This document shows positions 1 through 8,880 of a stretch of DNA of 64,000 nucleotides, one piece after another. The notes beneath the pieces were generated by a model. It ran no database searches and was not told where the DNA came from. It saw only the letters and a program-made list of their open reading frames with translations. The stretch comes from Pseudomonas sp. MF4836 (GTDB lineage Bacteria; Pseudomonadota; Gammaproteobacteria; Pseudomonadales; Pseudomonadaceae): positions 154,177 to 218,176 of the forward strand of contig NZ_MVOL01000014.1 of NCBI RefSeq assembly GCF_002018875.1, written 5' to 3'. Positions within the stretch are counted from its first letter, which is position 1; each line of letters begins with the position of its first letter. The position numbers and the translations under genes were made by a program.

Positions 1-2
1 AA

Positions 3-596
3 TGCACCTGGCCCAAAGTGGCCATTATCGACCCACAACTGATGCTTACGGTTCCGGCGGGGGTCACGGTTTCAACGGGGCTGGATGCGCTGTCCCATGC
101 CCTTGAGTCGATCTGGAACATCAATGCCAACCCGGTTTCGGACACCTTGGCCGTCTCTGCCATCGAGGACATTCTGGAATGCCTGCCGCAACTGCGCCGT
201 GACTTATCCAACCATGAACTGCGCTCGCGCATGGCATTGGCCGCGCTAAAGGCCGGATTGGCGTTCTCCAATACCAAAACCGCCCTGGCCCATTCGATCT
301 CCTACGAAATGACTTTGCGCTACGGCCTGGCACACGGAATAGCCTGCTCCTTCACCCTGCCGCTGGTGCTGGGCCTGGCCTGGGGCCACGACGCCGCACG
401 CGACCGGACCCTGCAGCGCATATTCGGTAACGACCTGCAAAAGGCTCAGGGTCAGTTACGTGAATTCCTGCACAGCCTGGATGTAAAAACCGAGTTTTCC
501 GACTATGGGGTCACGGCATCGGAGGCCGAAGACATGGTCAATTTCGCCATGCAGGGCGCCAGAGGCAAAAACTTCATCGGCACACAAGCCGCCTAG
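3..596 (+). CDS. Iron-containing alcohol dehydrogenase, C-terminal part (likely phosphonoacetaldehyde reductase)
   Basis: The gene runs in from outside the window: the frame is open from base 3, and the GTG at 18 is internal. The visible 197 residues form the metal-binding half of a group III Fe-alcohol dehydrogenase. All four expected metal ligands can be seen: the Asp and His of the D-A-L-S-H motif, the His in T-A-L-A-H-S, and the His 14 residues later in G-L-A-H-G. Because an MFS carrier, a LysR regulator and phnX follow on the same strand, the likely substrate is phosphonoacetaldehyde. That assignment comes from context; the family also contains many other aldehyde/alcohol oxidoreductases. 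Confidence 0.8.
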   Translation, partial: CTWPKVAIIDPQLMLTVPAGVTVSTGLDALSHALESIWNINANPVSDTLAVSAIEDILECLPQLRRDLSNHELRSRMALAALKAGLAFSNTKTALAHSISYEMTLRYGLAHGIACSFTLPLVLGLAWGHDAARDRTLQRIFGNDLQKAQGQLREFLHSLDVKTEFSDYGVTASEAEDMVNFAMQGARGKNFIGTQAA

Positions 597-719
597 AGCC
601 CAACCACCCCCCAAACACTGTCAGCGGCATGACGAGCCGCGACGATTTCCTGCAGCCCCTGAAAAGAGTGCACCCTCCGAACTCACTCGGCGGGAACGAA
701 CAATAATAAGGAAAAGATC

Positions 720-2015
720 ATGAATCGTGCCTACACCATGCCTGGTCTCGCCGTCCGCACTTCACCGTTCCGAGTCGCCCAATGGCGCATGCTGCTGGCG
801 GCCATGTTCTGCTATTTGTTTTTCTACACCGGACGGCAAACATTCGGCTTCGCCATTCCGGGGATCCAGGCCGAGTTCGGCTTGAGCAAGGAAACACTGG
901 GCTGGGCGTCTGCGGCCATGCTCTGGGCCTACGCTATCGGCCAAGCCATTAACGGTAACCTCGCCGACAAATTCGGCGGCCGCCGCATCATGACCCTCGG
1001 CGCCGTCCTGTCCTGTGCAGCTAACTGGGTGACCAGCTTTGCCTCGGGCTTCGTCGGTCTTATTTTGCCCTGGGGGATCAACGGCTACTTCCAGGCCCTG
1101 GGCTGGGCACCGGGGAGTCGGTTGATCTCCAATTGGTGGAGTGCCGGCGAGCGCGGCAAGGTGTATGGCTTCTATGTATTTGCCGCCGGGTGCGCCTCAG
1201 TCCTGTCCTACGTGACTTCAATCATTGTGCTTGAGGTGCTGCAACTGGAATGGCGCTGGATCTTTCGGCTGCCGGTTTTATTGATGTTGGCCGGCGGCAT
1301 CATTTTCTACCTGGTGGCTCGTGAGCGCCCCCAGGACCTGGGCTTCGAGGCGCTGGCCGATACCGGCGTCGCCAATGCCGAGGATAAAAACCACGAGGTG
1401 GCAGACGGCGAAGCCGAATCCTCCGCGCAACGCTATAAAGCCGTGCTCAAGAATTTCCGCTTGATCGTCGCCGCCATCTCCCTGGGGTTTCAGAACGCTG
1501 CGCGCTACGGCCTGATCGTCTGGGTGCCGGTGCATTTTCTGGGGGCCAACTGGAAAAGCGGCGACAGCATGATCGATCCGAAGTGGATTACCGTTGCCCT
1601 GCCGGTGGGCATGGCGATTGGTGCCCTCAGTAACGGCTGGGTTTCGGACAAGCTGTTTGGCTCCAAGCGCTACCTGGCAATCATGCTTTACATGTTCCTT
1701 GGCGCCGCAACCAGCCTGTGGATGTGGAGCCTGCCCCCCCATAGCGCAATAGGGCTTGTGGCATTGTTTCTCTGCGGCTTCTTTGTCTACGGCCCCGCAT
1801 CGAGTTTCTGGGCCCTGTGCCCCGACCTGGTCGGAGCAAAACGGGCCGGCACGGCAACCGGAGTCATGAACTTCTCGTCCTATCTGTTTGCCGGCCTGGC
1901 AGAGCCGTTGATCGGCAGTATGCTCGACAGTACCGGCAATACATCGTTGATCTTCATCGTGGTTACGTCGGCATGTGTGTGCAGTGCAGCGGTCGCGCTT
2001 TTCATCCGACGCTGA
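720..2015 (+). CDS. MFS transporter, organophosphate:phosphate antiporter-like
   Basis: This 431-residue inner-membrane protein has about 12 hydrophobic helices. It carries the GlpT/UhpC-type signature around residues 120-145 (G-Y-F-Q-A-L-G-W-A-P, then S-N-W-W-S-x-x-E-R-G) and a cytoplasmic loop rich in Glu and Asp near residues 215-235. AAGGAAAAG lies 4 bases before the ATG. It sits 123 bp downstream of the Fe-alcohol dehydrogenase and upstream of a LysR regulator and phnX, so uptake of an aminophosphonate or another organophosphorus compound is a reasonable inference. The substrate cannot be read from the sequence. Confidence 0.8.
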   Translation: MNRAYTMPGLAVRTSPFRVAQWRMLLAAMFCYLFFYTGRQTFGFAIPGIQAEFGLSKETLGWASAAMLWAYAIGQAINGNLADKFGGRRIMTLGAVLSCAANWVTSFASGFVGLILPWGINGYFQALGWAPGSRLISNWWSAGERGKVYGFYVFAAGCASVLSYVTSIIVLEVLQLEWRWIFRLPVLLMLAGGIIFYLVARERPQDLGFEALADTGVANAEDKNHEVADGEAESSAQRYKAVLKNFRLIVAAISLGFQNAARYGLIVWVPVHFLGANWKSGDSMIDPKWITVALPVGMAIGALSNGWVSDKLFGSKRYLAIMLYMFLGAATSLWMWSLPPHSAIGLVALFLCGFFVYGPASSFWALCPDLVGAKRAGTATGVMNFSSYLFAGLAEPLIGSMLDSTGNTSLIFIVVTSACVCSAAVALFIRR

Positions 2016-2070
2016 CTATTCGACATAAAGACGCGACTCACGGCTGACCACTCACGAACAGGATCTTTTC

Positions 2071-2943
2071 ATGTACCAGTACCACAAGTGGTTACGCTCC
2101 TTTCATGCAGTGGCGAAGACCGGCAGCTTCACACTCGCCGCCCAATACCTGAGCGTCGGCCAGCCAACGGTCAGTGAACAGGTAAACGCGCTGGAGAAAA
2201 CATTCTCGGTGGAGCTCTTCCATCGTCGTGGACGCTTTATCGAGATGAGTTCGGCGGGACACAAGCTCTATGGAATCACCCAGGGCCTGTTTGGCCAGGA
2301 AGATGAAGCCGTGCAACTTTTGCAAAGCTTCAAGCAACGCAAGACCGGCATGTTGCGCCTGGGTGCGGTCTCCCCACCGATTGCGATGAACCTGACGTAT
2401 GAGCTGATGCAGCAACACCCGGACATTGAACTGGAAACGTCGTTTTCTCCTGAAAAAGAGACACTGGACCGCTTGTTCAACTTCGATATCGATGTGGCAA
2501 TTCTTGCACTCTCCGAATTCGACCAGCGCTTTGATACCCAGCTTTACCGACGCTACCCGATTATTGCGGTGGTTCGCGACGACCACCCCTGGGCAAGCCA
2601 GGACGAGGTTCGGGTCGAGCAAATCAGCGGCGAGAAGTGGGTACTCCGCGAAAAAAGCTCACGCACCCGTCAATTAGTCGAGGAAAGCTGCAAGCGGCTG
2701 GACGTAGACCTGAACTGCGTCATGCAGCTCAACAGTCGCGAAGCCATTGTCCACGCCATCGCCAAGGGCATCGGCATCGGTTTCGTGTCCGCCGTGGAGT
2801 ACGCAGAAACTCCGGGAACCAAACCGATCACCTTTGTTAACCACCCGTTCTCCATCGACTATCACCTGTGCTGCCTCGGTATTCGCCGAAATCGGCCGAT
2901 GATCGCCGAGCTGTTCGACTCAAGTCCAACGCCGACAACCTGA
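2071..2943 (+). CDS. LysR-family transcriptional regulator of the phosphonate genes
   Basis: This 290-residue protein has an N-terminal winged helix-turn-helix (residues about 5-65, with S-F-T-L-A-A-Q-Y-L-S and Q-P-T-V-S-E-Q-V) and a periplasmic-binding-protein-like effector domain from about residue 90. It lies between the MFS gene and phnX on the same strand, 55 bp after the former and 86 bp before the latter. LysR proteins next to phnW/phnX typically sense 2-aminoethylphosphonate, so that is the most likely effector here. Being co-directional with its neighbours, it may be part of the operon. Confidence 0.85.
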   Translation: MYQYHKWLRSFHAVAKTGSFTLAAQYLSVGQPTVSEQVNALEKTFSVELFHRRGRFIEMSSAGHKLYGITQGLFGQEDEAVQLLQSFKQRKTGMLRLGAVSPPIAMNLTYELMQQHPDIELETSFSPEKETLDRLFNFDIDVAILALSEFDQRFDTQLYRRYPIIAVVRDDHPWASQDEVRVEQISGEKWVLREKSSRTRQLVEESCKRLDVDLNCVMQLNSREAIVHAIAKGIGIGFVSAVEYAETPGTKPITFVNHPFSIDYHLCCLGIRRNRPMIAELFDSSPTPTT

Positions 2944-3029
2944 CCCACTAACGCGCTGCACCATTCAAAGGCCTACTTCTCGCAGATGAGAGGGACGGCC
3001 GGACCCTACCGCAAAAATGGAGACTCACC

Positions 3030-3857
3030 ATGCACTACCAACACCCTACCCAACTGCAAGCCGTGGTCCTGGACTGGGCAGGTACCGTCGTTGATTTCGG
3101 CTCCTTCGCCCCCACTCAAATCTTCGTGGAAGCCTTCGGTGAATTCGGCGTTGCCGTCTCGCTTGAAGAAGCCCGCGGCCCCATGGGCATGGGCAAGTGG
3201 GACCACATCCGCACCTTGTGCAACCAACCGCAGATCGCCGAACGCTATCGTGCGGTCTTCGGTCGCCTGCCGACCGATGCCGACGTCACCGCACTGTATG
3301 AACGCTTCATGCCGCTTCAGATCGAAAAGATCGCCTTGCACTCGGCGCTGATTCCGGGAGCCCTGGACGCCATCGGCGCGCTGCGTGACAGGGGCCTGAA
3401 AATAGGTTCGTGTTCCGGTTACCCGGCAGTCGTCATGGCCAAAGTGGTGGAGTTGGCGCGACAAAACGGCTATGTCGCCGACCATGTAGTAGCGACCGAT
3501 GAAGTGCCCAATGGACGCCCGCACCCAGCTCAGGCCTTGGCCAATGTGATTGCCTTGGGAGTCAGTGACGTTGCCGCCTGCGTCAAGGTCGATGACACCT
3601 GGCCCGGCATTCTCGAAGGCCGCAGTGCCGGCATGTGGACCGTCGCCCTGACCTGTTCCGGCAACGCGCTGGGCTTGACCTACGACCAGTACAAGGCGAT
3701 GCCACACGAGCAACTGGCTGCAGAACGTGGCCGTATCGCCCACATGTTCGAAGGCGCCCGCCCGCACTACCTGATCGACACCATCGTCGAACTGCCGACA
3801 GTCATCGATGACATCAATGCCCGCCTGGCTCGTGGAGAAACTCCACAGGGCTGCTGA
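3030..3857 (+). CDS. phnX: Phosphonoacetaldehyde hydrolase (phosphonatase)
   Basis: PhnX splits the C-P bond of phosphonoacetaldehyde into acetaldehyde and phosphate, the last step of 2-aminoethylphosphonate breakdown, in the cytoplasm. The 275-residue length is normal for this HAD-superfamily enzyme. The nucleophile is Asp15 in V-V-L-D-W-A-G-T. The Schiff-base lysine is Lys56 in P-M-G-M-G-K-W-D-H-I. The acidic metal site is K-V-D-D-T-W-P-G near residue 188. The 19-base GC-rich hairpin just after the stop (about 3868-3887) has no T tract. The phnW transaminase would be expected outside the window, to the left. Confidence 0.95.
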   Translation: MHYQHPTQLQAVVLDWAGTVVDFGSFAPTQIFVEAFGEFGVAVSLEEARGPMGMGKWDHIRTLCNQPQIAERYRAVFGRLPTDADVTALYERFMPLQIEKIALHSALIPGALDAIGALRDRGLKIGSCSGYPAVVMAKVVELARQNGYVADHVVATDEVPNGRPHPAQALANVIALGVSDVAACVKVDDTWPGILEGRSAGMWTVALTCSGNALGLTYDQYKAMPHEQLAAERGRIAHMFEGARPHYLIDTIVELPTVIDDINARLARGETPQGC

Positions 3858-3973
3858 CGCAATACGGCTTGGCCGGCTTGCGCCGGCCCGCCACCACGGC
3901 TAATTCAGGCGGGCATGTTCTGCATACCTGGCCTATAACCCAGGCGGAATGTACCCAGGTACAAAAGGAACGT

Positions 3974-4366
3974 TTATACATTTGCCATGCAGGATTCGTC
4001 CGTCCTCGATTCTGAACAGTACGATTTTTTTGGCTTTATTGACGGTCGCCTCAAGTTTGCAATCAGAGCTGTGCCCACGGTTGGGTAATACTCGGTGTAA
4101 ACCATCCCATTGCCCGTGTGATTCATTGAAGTTCCGGCCGCTTCGGTGGTTGTCCAGCTGGAAGATTTATACCAAGTCAGAAGAACCAGCGTTTCGCCGC
4201 CAGCGCCGTTCTGTTTCTGCATTGAATCGGGTTTGCCAAATAAATCCAGGGCTTCCTGGACGTCTCGTCCTTCCCAGCGAGACTGGGCAATCAAGTGGCA
4301 CCCGTTGATAAGCAAAACACTAGGCAAGATGAATATCAGTGAGAATGCCTTAATCCATTTGCACAT
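3974..4366 (-). CDS. Small lipoprotein, unknown function
   Basis: This 130-residue protein starts at the ATG ending at 4366, which has AAAGGAAG 5-8 bases upstream; longer frames to the right lack a ribosome site. Residues 1-23 form a lipoprotein signal ending in L-L-I-N-G-C, so Cys23 is probably the lipidated residue. The mature part includes V-Q-E-A-L-D-L-F-G-K-P-D, a pattern seen in SmpA/OmlA-like small lipoproteins, followed by a Ser/Thr-rich stretch. It is convergent with phnX. I do not recognise a specific family. Confidence 0.65.
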   Translation of the reverse strand: MCKWIKAFSLIFILPSVLLINGCHLIAQSRWEGRDVQEALDLFGKPDSMQKQNGAGGETLVLLTWYKSSSWTTTEAAGTSMNHTGNGMVYTEYYPTVGTALIANLRRPSIKPKKSYCSESRTDESCMANV

Positions 4367-4489
4367 CACTACTTCCTTTATCATAGGCAAGACAAAAATG
4401 TTGAAGACGGGTTTTTGACCCGCCAAGACCGGTGAATGTAAGGAAGAACACTGGCGATTCCTGCTACTGATCAATGCGCCAATTCCCAC

Positions 4490-4816
4490 TTATTTTTCAT
4501 TGCCCAACAGGGTGTCCAGGTCATCTATCATCTGGTTCCTTTTCTGGCTCGGCCCCATCTTTTCAAACATTGCCTGGGCGGTCTGAATCATTTGCATGTA
4601 TTCCATCTTGCCCATTGCAAGCATGTCATTGTTATTGCGATTACCCGGTGCACAGACAAAGGCAAAGGTGCGTTGTACCCAAGGTTCCTTTACATCCTGC
4701 CATTGAGTGGACACCGTCAGATGCCGCAGGCTGTAGTCATTGCCTTCTGAGACTGACGTTACCCAGAGCACGCTGCACAAGCCCCCAGCAAATAACCGCA
4801 TCGACGGGATTGGCAA
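4490..4816 (-). CDS. Hypothetical protein, possibly lacking its N-terminus
   Basis: This 108-residue ORF has protein-like composition and a coherent C-terminal helical segment with N-N-N-D-M-L-A-M-G-K-M. The first 20 residues are only weakly signal-like and have no lipobox. It begins at almost the same place where the opposite-strand gene at 4876 appears to lose its start, so both may be truncated at a join near 4805. The start codon and function are uncertain. Confidence 0.4.
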   Translation of the reverse strand: MPIPSMRLFAGGLCSVLWVTSVSEGNDYSLRHLTVSTQWQDVKEPWVQRTFAFVCAPGNRNNNDMLAMGKMEYMQMIQTAQAMFEKMGPSQKRNQMIDDLDTLLGNEK

Positions 4817-4875
4817 AAGAGCTCTTCTCTCAAGGTGTTACGATTACCGGCTTTCACTGCCAGGATCTGCCTTCC

Positions 4876-5349
4876 ATGACACCTATCATCTGTGCCAATG
4901 AGTTCGACATCTGCGTCTCAATGCCCGACCTGGTCACATGGATCGAAGACAAGCACATCCCCAACGCCGATCTGTCGGCCGCATTGAATGCCGTGGGAAT
5001 CGCGCTGAACATTACCGAACTTTACGATACCTACTTCGACGACACGCCTGCTGGCGCCGGCGACGTGCATATTTACCCGTGCGCTGATAAGCAAAGTTTC
5101 CTGGTTATTGATCTATATCGTGACCTGACCGATCAGCTGGACATCGTGAGCGCCTCATTGAAAATCGAGCCAGCCGTGCTCCATTTGGCCCTGCCTTATC
5201 TGCGACGCTTTTTCGACGCAGCCGAATGTCAGGTGGCCTTCAGGCAATCCAGTCACTCACAGCAGTTGCGCTCATTGATCGATGAAAGCCGATACCCTGC
5301 ACCGGTCGATAATGGTGGCTATCAGCAGCAGCTCATCACCCATGGTTGA
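4876..5349 (+). CDS. Hypothetical protein
   Basis: The 157-residue protein from the ATG at 4876 is acidic and has regular helical periodicity (for example V-T-W-I-E-D-K and L-H-L-A-L-P-Y-L-R-R-F-F). The reading frame stays open and protein-like for about 23 codons upstream (L-A-K-E-L-F-S-Q-G-V-T-I-T-G-F), so the original start is probably further left and may have been lost at a rearrangement near 4805. No signal peptide or known motif was recognised. Confidence 0.5.
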   Translation: MTPIICANEFDICVSMPDLVTWIEDKHIPNADLSAALNAVGIALNITELYDTYFDDTPAGAGDVHIYPCADKQSFLVIDLYRDLTDQLDIVSASLKIEPAVLHLALPYLRRFFDAAECQVAFRQSSHSQQLRSLIDESRYPAPVDNGGYQQQLITHG

Positions 5350-5418
5350 GCCCTGCCCGTAGTCCCTTGAATGGCGTTTCATCCTGCTGCTCTGTTCATT
5401 CCTCGACTTGAATCCCAT

Positions 5419-5450
5419 AAAAAACCGCCAGCGGCGTACTCCCGTGGCGG
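5419..5450 (-). terminator. Rho-independent terminator candidate
   Basis: Read on the minus strand, a CCGCCA/TGGCGG-type stem is followed by a run of T. It could end transcripts coming from the small gene at 5592-5783. The region between 5451 and 5591 has no convincing gene, although one minus-strand frame ends in an H-F-L-A-L-V-G-Q-like tail that may be a gene remnant. Confidence 0.45.
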
Positions 5451-5591
5451 CTTTCATGACGACTGCCCAACCAAGGCCAGGAAATGCTCGACGGTGAACG
5501 CCGTTCCTGTAGACCTTGCAGGCCTTCAATTCATACCGGAACGGCTGCAGTTCCAGTCAGGACATGTGTAGGCCAAGGGCGAAACGCTCCA

Positions 5592-5783
5592 TCAGCGAAG
5601 CTGTTTTTCAACATCCCCAAGGTGGCTTTCGAGCACCATGATGGACTCGCTCAGACCTGATATCGCGTCATGCAGCGCCTTGACGATGATGAGCATCTCG
5701 TCGCTGTGCTTGCTGGCCTGCTGCAAGGCAAATGTAGATCGAGCTTTGACGCGGTCCAGTGGTTCCTTGATGTGATTTCTCAT
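5592..5783 (-). CDS. Small helical protein, unknown function
   Basis: The chosen ATG ends at 5783 and has AAGGGA about 9 bases upstream; ten extra codons to the right are open but lack a better site. The 63-residue product is predicted to be entirely helical, with heptad-like spacing of Leu, Ile and Val between residues 30 and 60 (I-V-K-A-L-H-D-A-I, I-M-V-L-E-S-H-L), suggesting a short coiled coil. No Cys, signal or membrane segment is present. Function is unknown. Confidence 0.55.
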   Translation of the reverse strand: MRNHIKEPLDRVKARSTFALQQASKHSDEMLIIVKALHDAISGLSESIMVLESHLGDVEKQLR

Positions 5784-5915
5784 GGCATGTCCCTTCGATT
5801 TGAGTGGAGGCATAACGCTACTACGGCTCCCACTTTTTCAGCTACTGGGCTTTCATCCATGCTGGATACCCGGACAGACTATTTGGAGTGCGGCGCCCGT
5901 AGAGCGTGAAATTCG

Positions 5916-6437
5916 CTACCGGGAAAGGTCGCGGCGCATCACCACCATTCCGATTTCAGCCTTGTCGGTACTGAAGGGTATTTCGCCCACTGCCTCGAAC
6001 CCGAAGCGTTCATAGAAGCGCTGCGCATTGGCATTGGTCCTCAGAACATCCAACGCTATAAAGCCTTCATCACGCTCTTTTGCCATCTGGCAAATGACCT
6101 GCAGAAGTTGCTTCCCGTAGCCATTGCCTGCCTGTGATTTCAGGAAGTAGATTTTCTGCAATTCCGCGCCCACCTCTGCTGATACAGGCATCGGTTTAGA
6201 CCAGTTGATCTTTGCAAAGCCTACAACACGGCCCTCTGCGTCGGATGCCAAGAGCCAGCTATGGGCGGCGGGCAACTGCAGTGACTTCTGAAGTGCGTCG
6301 ATTGAGAAGTCCTGGTTCAGGAAGTCTTGCATACCTGTGGCAGTCCAGATGTCCGAAAAATGCTCTCGGTAAGTCTCTATGCCAATATCACTCAGTGCTT
6401 GAATATCTTCGGTAGTCGCTTCTCGAATTGTGATCAC
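5916..6437 (-). CDS. GNAT-family N-acetyltransferase
   Basis: The protein is 173 residues from a GTG ending at 6437, which follows AGGGAG with good spacing; an ATG 10 codons upstream is possible. It has a standard GNAT fold: N-terminal I-R-E-A-T-T-E-D, acyl-CoA binding loop Q-A-G-N-G-Y-G-K-Q-L-L near residue 110, and the C-terminal N-A-N-A-Q-R-F-Y-E-R-F-G-F motif. The family transfers an acetyl group from acetyl-CoA to an amine. The L-Q-K-I-Y-F-L segment resembles protein or polyamine acetyltransferases, but the substrate is unknown. Confidence 0.85.
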   Translation of the reverse strand: MITIREATTEDIQALSDIGIETYREHFSDIWTATGMQDFLNQDFSIDALQKSLQLPAAHSWLLASDAEGRVVGFAKINWSKPMPVSAEVGAELQKIYFLKSQAGNGYGKQLLQVICQMAKERDEGFIALDVLRTNANAQRFYERFGFEAVGEIPFSTDKAEIGMVVMRRDLSR

Positions 6438-6628
6438 TGCCTGCTCCCTGCCTTTGATTGGCGCCAAGCAATACTCGCAACCCGCCCCTCATTTCAAGCC
6501 CTGCCTGAGCGAGGGAACAAAGGAGTGTGTCGAGCACAGGTTGGCATTGCCGTGTACAACGTCCAAAGCAAATGCCTGGTTGACCCGGTCAAGCAACGGC
6601 TAACCTGCCATTGGAAAGAGGAATTCCC

Positions 6629-7195
6629 ATGAATAAATACACGTTGGCCCCGCTTCTGCTGTCGCTGCTCACCCTGGCCACGACCGGCTGCAAACAGGAA
6701 GCGGCGGCAATCTACACCGGGCCTTTCGGCCTGCAGATGGGAATGACCATCGAGCAAGCCCGGGCCGTCACCCAGGTCTTGGGCAGCGACACTCGACGCA
6801 ACGTTCTGCTGGTCGAACGCCCACCAAGGCCCATTGCCGGGTTTGAGGAGTTGTCCCTCAAGTTCGGTAAAGAGGTTGGCCTCTGCGAAATCTACACGGC
6901 GGTCGAGATCCCGGGAGATACGCAGGACTCGGCAATCCGCGCCCGCTTCGAAGAACTGACTCGGTTACTCGCCCAGCGATATGGCCCGCCTTCGGTCGCC
7001 ATCGACCAAACCGTCGATGACGAGCGCCAGCAGGTTTTAGTATCCCAGTGGCTGGCATCTCGCGGAGCGAGTCTGGAAGGCGCGTCTGAGGCCGTACTGA
7101 CGGTGGGTAGGCGCGATGTCGACCCCGTCAGCATCGGCCTGTCCATTTCAGGCCCTGGATCCGAGCAGTGCCAGCAGGAGCAACGCCAGGAATAG
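6629..7195 (+). CDS. Lipoprotein, unknown function
   Basis: From the ATG at 6629 (preceded by AGAGGAA) the product is 188 residues. The signal ends L-A-T-T-G-C, with Cys20 the likely lipidated residue. After it comes G-P-F-G-L-Q-M-G-M-T-I-E-Q-A, a motif common in periplasmic proteins that begin with a short beta strand and helix. The rest is alpha/beta with no catalytic signature. It is followed 62 bp later by a second lipoprotein gene on the same strand, so the two may be co-transcribed. Confidence 0.65.
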   Translation: MNKYTLAPLLLSLLTLATTGCKQEAAAIYTGPFGLQMGMTIEQARAVTQVLGSDTRRNVLLVERPPRPIAGFEELSLKFGKEVGLCEIYTAVEIPGDTQDSAIRARFEELTRLLAQRYGPPSVAIDQTVDDERQQVLVSQWLASRGASLEGASEAVLTVGRRDVDPVSIGLSISGPGSEQCQQEQRQE

Positions 7196-7257
7196 CCGAT
7201 GGCTGGAGCTCTTACGGATAGGCCACCCAGAAAACCCTTGGCAATTGGAATGCTGCG

Positions 7258-7641
7258 ATGAAGAAAAATACCCTAGGCCTGCTTTTCCTATCAGTTTTAT
7301 TGGCGGCCTGCGGCCCCAACAAACTCGTTTCCGACCTGCCTTCGCCAAGTCGGCAATACCATGTCGAGGTCCGCCAATGCCCCCAAAGCGGTGCAATCAC
7401 CTGGAGCGAGAAGATACAGGTCTCCATTCTTGAATCCGGCCTATCGGCAGACTGCCAATCAGCGGTGAACGCGCTGGCGCAGTTCGACACCAGCGTGCCT
7501 GAGAGCCAGCTGCAACTCGAATGGGTTTCAGATACCGAACTCAGAGCCTGGCATCCGGATTTCAATCCCGGCTATGGGCCGGCTGCCGTGACTTACAAAC
7601 ACGATGCTCCGGTCAAGGTGATCTTTTCGCCGAAGAGCTGA
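7258..7641 (+). CDS. Small lipoprotein, unknown function
   Basis: A 127-residue protein with a compact lipoprotein signal, L-L-A-A-C at residues 14-18. The mature domain is beta-rich and contains two further cysteines (C-P-Q-S-G and A-D-C-Q-S) that could form a disulfide in the periplasm. It follows another lipoprotein gene by 62 bp on the same strand. I do not recognise a named family. Confidence 0.65.
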   Translation: MKKNTLGLLFLSVLLAACGPNKLVSDLPSPSRQYHVEVRQCPQSGAITWSEKIQVSILESGLSADCQSAVNALAQFDTSVPESQLQLEWVSDTELRAWHPDFNPGYGPAAVTYKHDAPVKVIFSPKS

Positions 7642-7722
7642 CCCTGGGAATTCCGCCTGCCTGTCAGCCCTATGCAGAACACCCAGCGCATGAGCCAGAA
7701 GCGGCCAAGACAACCTATGGTT

Positions 7723-8028
7723 TTATGAAACAGAGACTGCCGGCTGCAACAGCAACACCGTAGCCGGCCCCGCGCGAAACGTTGGGTTACGCTTGGCTGC
7801 CTCCAACATATGTGGCGCAAGATTGTGAGCCGCCAGCGCTTCTTTTGATGCCCATTTCTCGATCAACACAAAACTGTCGCTGTTGCCGGCCACAGGGTGC
7901 ATGTCGTATTGAATACACCCCGGCTCAGCTCGGACCAAGGGCGCAAGCAGTTCAAAAGCCGCCAGTTGCTCGGAACCTCGACCTGACTGGGTATTAATGA
8001 TCACCACCAGCCGAACTTCATCAGACAT
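7723..8028 (-). CDS. Antibiotic biosynthesis monooxygenase (ABM)-domain protein, putative quinol monooxygenase
   Basis: From the ATG ending at 8028 the product is 101 residues, the usual length of single-domain ABM proteins. Diagnostic segments are E-P-G-C-I-Q-Y-D near residue 37, the F-V-L-I-E-K-W pattern near residue 54, and the A-H-N-L-A-P-H helix, which resembles A-x-x-x-H-x-x-x-P-H in YgiN-like enzymes. These dimeric ferredoxin-like proteins oxidise quinols or act as small haem- or cofactor-free monooxygenases. Substrate is unknown. It is convergent with the lipoprotein gene at 7258. Confidence 0.8.
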   Translation of the reverse strand: MSDEVRLVVIINTQSGRGSEQLAAFELLAPLVRAEPGCIQYDMHPVAGNSDSFVLIEKWASKEALAAHNLAPHMLEAAKRNPTFRAGPATVLLLQPAVSVS

Positions 8029-8174
8029 AAGTAATACCGCAACGTTGGAGAGGAAAGACACAGTACGCCACCACGCTACGCAGATGCAGCCCCGTTGCAA
8101 CTCCCGAACTCAGGTCGTGGCTAAAAAACCACGTAGAATACGTTTCCACTCAAACTAAGGATCAGTTACCCAGT

Positions 8175-8711
8175 ATGAGGATTCCAACAGCGCCCACAGT
8201 GGACTTCCTGAATATCTCTCTCCGACAACTGGAGCGAACGGATGTAAAAGCCTGGTACGCCTACCTTTCAAACAGCGAGGTTACCCAACACACCAGTTGG
8301 AATTTGCGTGCCGAGGAAGATCTTTTTCCCATGTTTGACGAGATAGACTCGACACAACCCTCCTCGATAAGACGGCTGGCAATCATCAATCAAGCCAGTG
8401 GTGATCTGATCGGGACCATCGGCTTCCACAGCATTTCTGAAGCAAACCGAAGCGCGGAGATTGCTTATGATCTAGCGCCTGCGTATTGGGGAAAAGGCAT
8501 TGCGAGCGCTGTCTGTTCGTCTGTAACGCAATGGGCATTTACGGAGTACGGCTTTATACGGGTGCAAGGCACAGTTCTTGAAACCAACCGTGGTTCAGCC
8601 AAGGTTCTTGTGAAGTGTGGATTCCAATACGAAGGAAAACTGAGATCGTTTCGCATGGTTCGCGGACGCCCTGGCAACTTTGAAATGTATGCCATTTTGA
8701 ATACCGACTGA
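8175..8711 (+). CDS. GNAT acetyltransferase, RimJ/RimL type
   Basis: This 178-residue protein has the layout of ribosomal-protein-serine/alanine acetyltransferases: an N-terminal L-R-Q-L-E-R-T-D-V segment, I-G-T-I-G-F near residue 75, A-Y-W-G-K-G-I-A-S-A-V as the acetyl-CoA loop near residue 105, and V-L-E-T-N-R-G-S-A-K-V-L-V-K-C-G-F near residue 136. RimJ/RimL-like proteins also include enzymes acting on amino acids or antibiotics, so the target is not assigned. Confidence 0.88.
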   Translation: MRIPTAPTVDFLNISLRQLERTDVKAWYAYLSNSEVTQHTSWNLRAEEDLFPMFDEIDSTQPSSIRRLAIINQASGDLIGTIGFHSISEANRSAEIAYDLAPAYWGKGIASAVCSSVTQWAFTEYGFIRVQGTVLETNRGSAKVLVKCGFQYEGKLRSFRMVRGRPGNFEMYAILNTD

Positions 8712-8880
8712 CGATCCAAACAGGTGTGCTCGCCGCAGCCAAGGGCCGCCAAAAGACAATGAACGTGCTCTGGCGCCGGTGCCCGCTTTTCCCGCGAAAG
8801 GCCTTACCGGGATAGCCACAACGCAGCGCAACTCAGAAAGCCCGCCGGCCTCGCCAAGCCTCGCTGCGCGTCCTTATTGG

